NCBI RefSeq assembly: GCF_026151205.1
Contig: NC_087081.1
Location: 1,049,386 to 1,113,385 of the forward strand
Reading direction: 5' to 3'
Length of the DNA: 64,000 nt
Origin: Bolinopsis microptera
Lineage: Eukaryota; Ctenophora; Tentaculata; Lobata; Bolinopsidae
This document shows positions 58,154-64,000 of the stretch, piece by piece. The notes beneath the pieces are model-generated. The model ran no database searches. It was not told the DNA's origin and was given only the letters and a program-made list of their open reading frames with translations. Numbering within the stretch: position 1 is the stretch's first letter; the number at the start of each line of letters is the position of its first letter. Position numbers and translations under genes: made by a program.

Positions 58154-59100
58154 ATAATTTGGTACAACATACGTTGATCATAATAACGAGCAACAAAACT
58201 TTAACCTCATAACAAAATATGACTATACAGGGTGAGAATCCCTGCCACGTTTTTGGTCAGCTTCGCCGGGGCTCATGTCTTTCCTCGAGGGAGCATTAGT
58301 GTCTACAGAAAAACTGACAAATCCTAGCGAAGTCCAATCCGAACCACATCTTCCATCAGAGGTGGTGCTGGGTCAGATGGTTACTGAACGGATTGGCCTG
58401 GAGAAAGGCAAAGTCCTGTTTTCTCAAGTTAACCATAGAGGGGGTCAGGCGCTGTTCAATGAAACGAAAAGTTTTCAATGAAACGAAAAGTTTTATTTTA
58501 CATTCCTTTAATCATAAATAAAATAAGAGCTTAAACCACGAATTAGTTAGCTAGAAGTAAACTTGAGGAAATATTTTTGGTGATTGTATATAATTATTTA
58601 AAAAACTTTATTTGGTTGTTAGTATTTTTATTATGGTAAGTGGTTGAATTTAGTGAGACAAGGTCAGTTTCTCTATTATCTTAGAAAAATTTCTACTTTA
58701 CAGTAGGCAATGCTGAGTGGCAGGAATGAGGGACCAAAACGCTTGGGGCTTACAATGGCCCATTTACAAACCACTTCAGACATGGCAGTGATGTCATTTA
58801 TGCTTAATTCGTCTGAAACTGACCCTACTGCACTTCTAACATTCTATAAAAATCTCTTCTAAAATAGGTATAAAAATGCATAACACAAAACACACAAATA
58901 AAATGTTTATAATCCTTATATAATAAATTTCTATAGAACTTTTAAATTTCTATAAAACTAATAAACCTATTATATATATATTCATTTTGCACCCAGAGAA
59001 AGATGTGATCACAGAGGTAGTTTCGATATTATGTTCATGACAAGGTATGGGGCTGCTGCAAGTTATATTTTGCTAAGATATTACCGCTTTTTCAAGCTTA
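58154..59100. other. AT-rich non-coding region
   Basis: A weak relative of the 60.2-kb direct repeat occurs around 58460-58545 (twice AATGAAACGAAAAGTTTT, then TTTACATTCCTTTAATCATA). Nothing else recognised. Confidence 0.4.
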
Positions 59101-59107
59101 AGTAATC

Positions 59108-59890
59108 TAGGCTCGCTCACGGCTGGTTCTTGGAGCCAACACCCTCAGCCCCACAGAAGTGGGAGCACTGTCAGTGGTGGCTCACCCAGATAACGGACAG
59201 TGTCTCTCTAGTCTCATTTCCAGGCGTTCCCACCCCACTCACTCACTCACTCACATGCCGCCCCCCGGGCCGCTCCAGCTAGTGGATATCTAGCAATTAG
59301 TTATTTTCCAGCTAGTGGATATCTAGCACTTACTCCTTTTCCAGCTAGTGGATAATTAGCACCCAGAAAAACTCCGGTAAACGGAAGTAACACAAACATA
59401 CAAACAAAGAAAAGTCACACGCAGCCCAAAATTTCAAATTAAACAAAAAAAGGGTCTTCACAAAACAAAAATTTGCTTGGTAGCTTTGTATTGTCAACAT
59501 TATACCGCGCGCGTCGCAAAGACGCGCGTAAATAAAAGAAATCATAGATTTGGGCAAGAGATACTAGATGCTCAGGTATGCCTGGTAGGTTCCTGTCTAC
59601 TCACTAGAAAGACAGGGGGCAGCCTGTTCTAAAAGAGCGCCCGGGAGATCACCTAGGCATGGGTGGTGCTCTCCCGAGACCGAGCATTATGACAGTTTTC
59701 CTTCGGGAAAACGTCGCTCACCAGGCTTTATCCTCCGGAGGGTAAGGAGCACTAGCCCATGCCAAGTGCCCGTACCCTGTGACACCTACAACCGGAGGGA
59801 CCCCAATAGACGTTAGTCACCAGACGGACGTAGCCTTCCGAAAGGAAGGTAAAGTGGGTGCCCCAACCCAAAAAAAAAAAAAAAAAAAAT
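59108..59890 (+). mobile_element. GC-rich, poly(A)-tailed retroelement segment
   Basis: GC-rich sequence in an AT-rich setting. It carries three copies of CCAGCTAGTGGATATCTAGC (59275-59355), hairpin-like CCTTCGGG and CCTTCCGAAAGGAAGG motifs, and an A-run of 21 at 59869-59889. The A-tail suggests a retroposed transcript on the plus strand: a SINE, or the end of a LINE. No tRNA-like box pair could be confirmed. Confidence 0.45.
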
Positions 59891-60201
59891 ATGACTATCT
59901 TCGAGCATTTTTTACAATGCTATCGAAACCGCGCAATTTCACTGTCATTTACAACTTTTAAAAGATAAAAATATCACCGCGCATTCTTCAGACCCTGTGT
60001 CGCTGTTCTAAATTTATGTCAAGAGATAAGAGTTATTTAAAATTCTTAATAGTACTATTTAAATTTGCTAATAGCATAATCATATTTTATACATTATTAA
60101 TACTTTATACATTGTGTGCATATATTTATATTTGATTGTAATTAAAGATTTTAAGGCGTTAGTGCCGAGTAATGCCTTCGGGTAGTGCTCCTCAATCAAT
60201 C

Positions 60202-60514
60202 AAGTGAAACAAATTTTAGTGAAACAAATTTAAAATTTTATCCTTTATTTTACAATCATAATATAATAATATTTATAAGCCTCCGTTTTGAAAGTTTTTA
60301 AATTTTAATATATTCACATTTCTATTTAAAATTCAATTTAATGTATAAGTCAATAACTGGCCGCCAAAGCCGCGCATTCTTAAAAACATGATTAAATTGT
60401 TTATGATTATACGACAAATAGAAATAAATTTAAAATTATCCGTGGTTTTTTTTTTTAAATAAATTATAATCTTACCTAAATCCAAAGCCAGCTTTGTAAA
60501 ATTTACTTTTAGAT
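60202..60514. repeat. About 313-bp direct repeat, left copy
   Basis: AGTGAAACAAATTTTAGTGA through TTGTAAAATTTACTTTTAGAT. Nearly identical to 61638-61954 on the other side of the gag-like gene. Confidence 0.9.
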
Positions 60515-60640
60515 AGTTTTAATACTTTCAACACTACTATATAACAAATAATTTGAGTAGTTCTGTGTGCGCGTTGAATTATCTCGCTGGCTTTGTAGAT
60601 TTGTATACATTGTTTGTACATTTTCTGTACAACGTGTACG

Positions 60641-61597
60641 ATGCCTCTTCCGCTACAGAATGAACATATGGATATATTAGATGATGATATGGTCGTGAAT
60701 GGCCAGTTTCTTACGGAATATGTGAATCAGATACACATGGCGACTGAAAGTATTTTCAAGGAGATTAGAAGTAAAATCGGAGTTGAACACAACGATGATG
60801 TGCGGTTTGATAAACTGAACCAGAGAAGTGTGCCTAGAGAAAGGTTATCAGAATGGTTAGAGACAGTTTGCTGTTTGCTGAACGATTTTTGTGGTCCATT
60901 GTTACGATCCGCCACAGAAACAGCTAACGACAACAGAATGTTCAGGAAAGAAAAAATAGAAGATGCGACTAAAATCATAGAACTACAAGAGAAGTTGCTC
61001 TCTAAGCAAGAAGAAGATATGGCTAAAATCAGTGATTTGCAGGAGAAGTTAGCTTTGAAGAAGGATGATGAGATTGGAACTGTGAAAAGTGCAGCTCAGA
61101 AAGAGATCAAAACCTTTTCGTCTCTTTTGAAAAACACATGCAAAAACGCCTTTGCACCAAAGAAGATCCAAGCTGCGGTGAAAAGAATTTCCCTAGAAGA
61201 AGATCGAAGTAAAAGTCTGATTATCTTTGGGCTTCCAGAGACTGAGGAGAACCTGGATGCTAAGGTATCTGGTATTTTGTTGGACCATCTCAACGAAAAA
61301 CCGAAAATTTTGAGATGTAAACGAGTTGGAAAGGACACAAGTGAACGAGTCAGACCAGTGAAATTCATTTTGTCAAGCTCAGATCAAGCTCGAACCATCT
61401 TGAGCAAGACTAAGCTACTAAGACATGTAGACGGGTTTAGTTCAGTTTACATTACTCCAGATAGATCAGCTGCAGACAGGATGGCCTACAAGAAAGTTGT
61501 CGACCAACTACTCAATAAAAGGACAGCAGAGCCTGACAAAGTTCATGTTATCAGGAACTTTAGAGTCATTAGCTCGGAGAAGGAGCCTTTAGAGTGA
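60641..61597 (+). CDS. Non-LTR retrotransposon ORF1-type (gag-like) protein
   Basis: Open frame 60614-61597; ATG at 60641 gives MPLPLQNEHMDILDDDM, and a further ATG upstream is at 60614. The protein has an acidic N-terminus, a heptad-like coiled coil (IIELQEKLLSKQEEDMAKIS, DLQEKLALKKDDE), then an RRM-like module: SLIIFGLPETEENLDAKV, ILRCKRVGK, RPVKFILSSSDQARTILSKT, SVYITPDRSAADRMAYKKV. The last two blocks are typical of ORF1 proteins of cnidarian LINEs (IFGLPE ... RVG ... RPVK ... DRS--ER---K-L). It binds nucleic acid and forms RNPs in known families. No CCHC knuckle and no downstream RT follow, so the element is incomplete or non-autonomous. The frame is intact. Confidence 0.78.
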   Translation: MPLPLQNEHMDILDDDMVVNGQFLTEYVNQIHMATESIFKEIRSKIGVEHNDDVRFDKLNQRSVPRERLSEWLETVCCLLNDFCGPLLRSATETANDNRMFRKEKIEDATKIIELQEKLLSKQEEDMAKISDLQEKLALKKDDEIGTVKSAAQKEIKTFSSLLKNTCKNAFAPKKIQAAVKRISLEEDRSKSLIIFGLPETEENLDAKVSGILLDHLNEKPKILRCKRVGKDTSERVRPVKFILSSSDQARTILSKTKLLRHVDGFSSVYITPDRSAADRMAYKKVVDQLLNKRTAEPDKVHVIRNFRVISSEKEPLE

Positions 61598-61637
61598 TAT
61601 ATTTTCTATAAGTACAATATTATATGTTTTAATTCAT

Positions 61638-61954
61638 TAGTGAAACAAATTTTTTAGTGAAACAAATTTAAAATTTTATCCTTTATTTTACAATCATAAT
61701 ATAATAATATTTATAAGCCTCCGTTTTGAAAGTTTTAAATTTTAATATATTCACATTTCTATTTAAAATTCAATTTAATGTATAAGTCAATAACTGGCTG
61801 CCAAAGCCGCGCTTTCTTAAAAACATGATTAAATTGTTTATGATTATACGACAAATAGAAATACATTTAAAATTATCCGTGGTTTTTTTTTTTTTTAAAT
61901 AAATTATAATCTTACCTAAATCCAAAGCCAGCTTTGTAAAATTTACTTTTAGAT
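61638..61954. repeat. About 317-bp direct repeat, right copy
   Basis: The same sequence as 60202-60514 with minor differences (AACTGGCTGCC for AACTGGCCGCC, longer T-run). Directly followed by the 1157-bp tandem repeat. Confidence 0.9.
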
Positions 61955-64000
61955 CAAAATATATCGTCAATTCTAAATATTTACAATGCAACATTTCATT
62001 AATTTACATACAAGCGTATACTCCAGCCCCTGCACGCATCCGTTCTTATGCGGCGCGGCTCAAGCCGCGCACGCACGTATTATTTTATACTTTTTGCTTT
62101 CTAATAAATATCGTGTCAATGTGTACGTCTAAATGTTCATGCTTTGTGTAAACCGAATCCAATTGAGATTAGTGACAAGGATAAGGACCCAAGTGCCTGT
62201 ACGGCTTTTTCGGACCCCTGTGGACCACTACTCTTGAAGTCGCTCTACAACTATTGAACATTTATAACTGTTATATAATATATAACGACATTTGACAATT
62301 ATTATCATTAATCTATAATCTAGCTGTCTTGCTGAGGGGAGGAGTAAACGCTTCACAAACTAAAGTGCTTACAACATACAAAATTTAAAACCATCAACAC
62401 GGTTATAGTTCATATCAAGGGCCAATTTGGTATACCTCTATTTCGTTGTAATATCTAGTATATCTTCACATCTTAATACTATAATGAAATACAATAGGAT
62501 ACATGTTTCGAGAAAGAAAGGTTAGTCCGATTATTAACAAAAGTAAACAAAAGTCCATCAGGGACTCCACGGAGTCGAAAAAGGTACACGGCTGCTGTCT
62601 GGTGCTGCTAGGCATTTATTGATCAAGATGTTTTATTGTATTGGTTTTTGATGATTCTATTGTTCGTGACTAATCAAGTTCTAAGTGGGGGTATAAAGTG
62701 CTGCTTAAGATACTTCGTCATCTCATGTCCAGTATAATGAATAAGATAGTAAACAATATAGTTTCAGTAGTTGACCCATACAGTTAAGTCCGTCATAACT
62801 CACAATTGTTTAGTCATCTGTCAAATGTCAAAGTCGTTGTGTGTTTAGTCGCTGAGTTAGCAGTAAGATAAGTTGTTACGCATTGATTAATTAATTTTTT
62901 GCTAGGGCCCAATGTTATTGCGGGTGTGGTATTTCTTACTGCACACTACTGTGTTTTGGTCACCCCTCTTTCAATACATAATTTGGGTTTCATACTGGGA
63001 TAGTGGATATTAGGGCTATATCGGTTTTCTCCTTTTATAACTGGGTTTATTTAGAAGCATTCAATTCTGTATAATTATGTATTGTTTGAAAAGATTTAGA
63101 TTAAAAAAAATCAAAATATATCGTCAATTCTAAATATTTACAATGCAACATTTCATTAATTTACATACAAGCGTACTCCAGCCCCTGCACGCATCCGTTC
63201 TTATGCGGCGCGGCTCAAGCCGCGCACGCACGTATTATTTTATACTTTTTGCTTTCTAATAAATATCGTGTCAATGTGTACGTCTAAATGTTCATTCTTT
63301 GTGTAAACCGAATCCAATTGAGATTAGTGACAAGGATAAGGACCCAAGTGCCTGTACGGCTTTTTCGGACCCCTGTGGACCACTACTCTTGAAGTCGCTC
63401 TACAACTATTGAACATTTATAACTGTTATATAATATATAACGACATTTGACAATTATTATCATTAATCTATAATCTAGCTGTCTTGCTGAGGGGGAGGAG
63501 TAAACGCTTCAAAAACTAAAGTGCTTACAACATACAAAATTTAAAACCATCAACACGGTTATAGTTCATATCAAGGGCCAATTTGGTATACCTCTATTTC
63601 GTTGTAATATCTAGTATATCTTCACATCTTAATACTATAATGAAATACAATAGGATACATGTTTCGAGAAAGAAAGGTTGGTCCGATTATTAACAAAAGT
63701 AAACAAAAGTCCATCAGGGACTCCACGGAGTCGAAAAAGGTACACGGCTGCTGTCTGGTGCTGCTAGGCATTTATTGATCAAGATGTTTTATTGTATTGG
63801 TTTTTGATGATTCTATTGTTCGTGACTAATCAAGTTCTAAGTGGGGGTATAAAGTGCTGCTTAAGATACTTCGTCATCTCATGTCCAGTATAATGAATAA
63901 GATAGTAAACAATATAGTTTCAGTAGTTGACCCATACAGTTAAGTCCGTCATAACTCACAATTGTTTAGTCATCTGTCAATTGTCAAAGTCGTTGTGTGT
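61953..64000. repeat. 1157-bp tandem repeat, one full and one partial copy
   Basis: ATCAAAATATATCGTCAATT at 61953 recurs at 63110, and all following sequence matches with rare differences (CAAGCGTATACTCC/CAAGCGTACTCC, GAGGGGAGGAG/GAGGGGGAGGAG). The unit holds a CpG-rich palindrome GCGGCGCGGCTCAAGCCGCG and no gene. The second copy runs off the window. Confidence 0.93.

Noticed and set aside
59150..59220. tRNA-derived SINE head
   Set aside because: TGGCTCACCCAG looks A-box-like but I could not find a fitting B box or cloverleaf.

Overview
This is nuclear DNA of an early-branching animal, most likely a cnidarian (medusozoan-like). The evidence is AT-rich sequence, genes with short introns and GT-AG splice sites, several degenerate non-LTR retrotransposons, very abundant satellite DNA, and a tandem amidated-neuropeptide precursor of the kind cnidarians make. 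The species cannot be fixed from the window.

Layout. (1) 0-7 kb is gene-dense. A plus-strand gene ends at 632. A minus-strand gene of unknown function starts at 3249. A complete five-exon tafazzin gene (3797-5119, minus) and an intronless TFIIF-alpha/RAP74 gene (5543-6934, minus) follow. (2) 7.2-9.5 kb holds a 5'-truncated non-LTR retrotransposon. 10-14 kb is AT-rich DNA with a hAT-type MITE and a small hairpin element. (3) 13.8-26 kb is mostly satellite: 9-, 22-, 50/55-, 11- and 40-bp families, the 50/55-bp array alone covering 8.1 kb, plus two perfect palindromes. (4) 26.6-55.8 kb is, by my reading, one minus-strand gene. Ten exons join with matching intron phase at all nine junctions and give a 445-residue extracellular protein with a signal peptide or N-terminal anchor, three Cys-rich modules, a type III fibronectin-like domain and a hydrophobic C-terminal tail. 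Its introns are filled with satellites, nested elements bounded by long G/C runs, foldback elements and arrays of CRE/E-box monomers. (5) Inside its largest intron, on the opposite strand (43.3-46.6 kb), lies a neuropeptide-precursor gene with a signal peptide, 22 copies of a QPPGL-G-RR unit and 48 genomic copies of a [13 protein letters not shown] unit. (6) 55.8-64 kb holds retrotransposon debris: a reverse-transcriptase C-terminus with a PD-(D/E)XK-like segment, another RT C-terminus, a gag-like ORF1 between direct repeats, and a 1157-bp tandem repeat running off the window.

The most interesting feature is the peptide locus. It combines two unrelated amidated peptides in one precursor, stop codons carried inside the array by block duplication, and a duplicated promoter-like region downstream. 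It is nested in an intron of a cell-surface protein gene. A second notable theme is a group of elements whose inverted ends contain long poly-G/poly-C runs.
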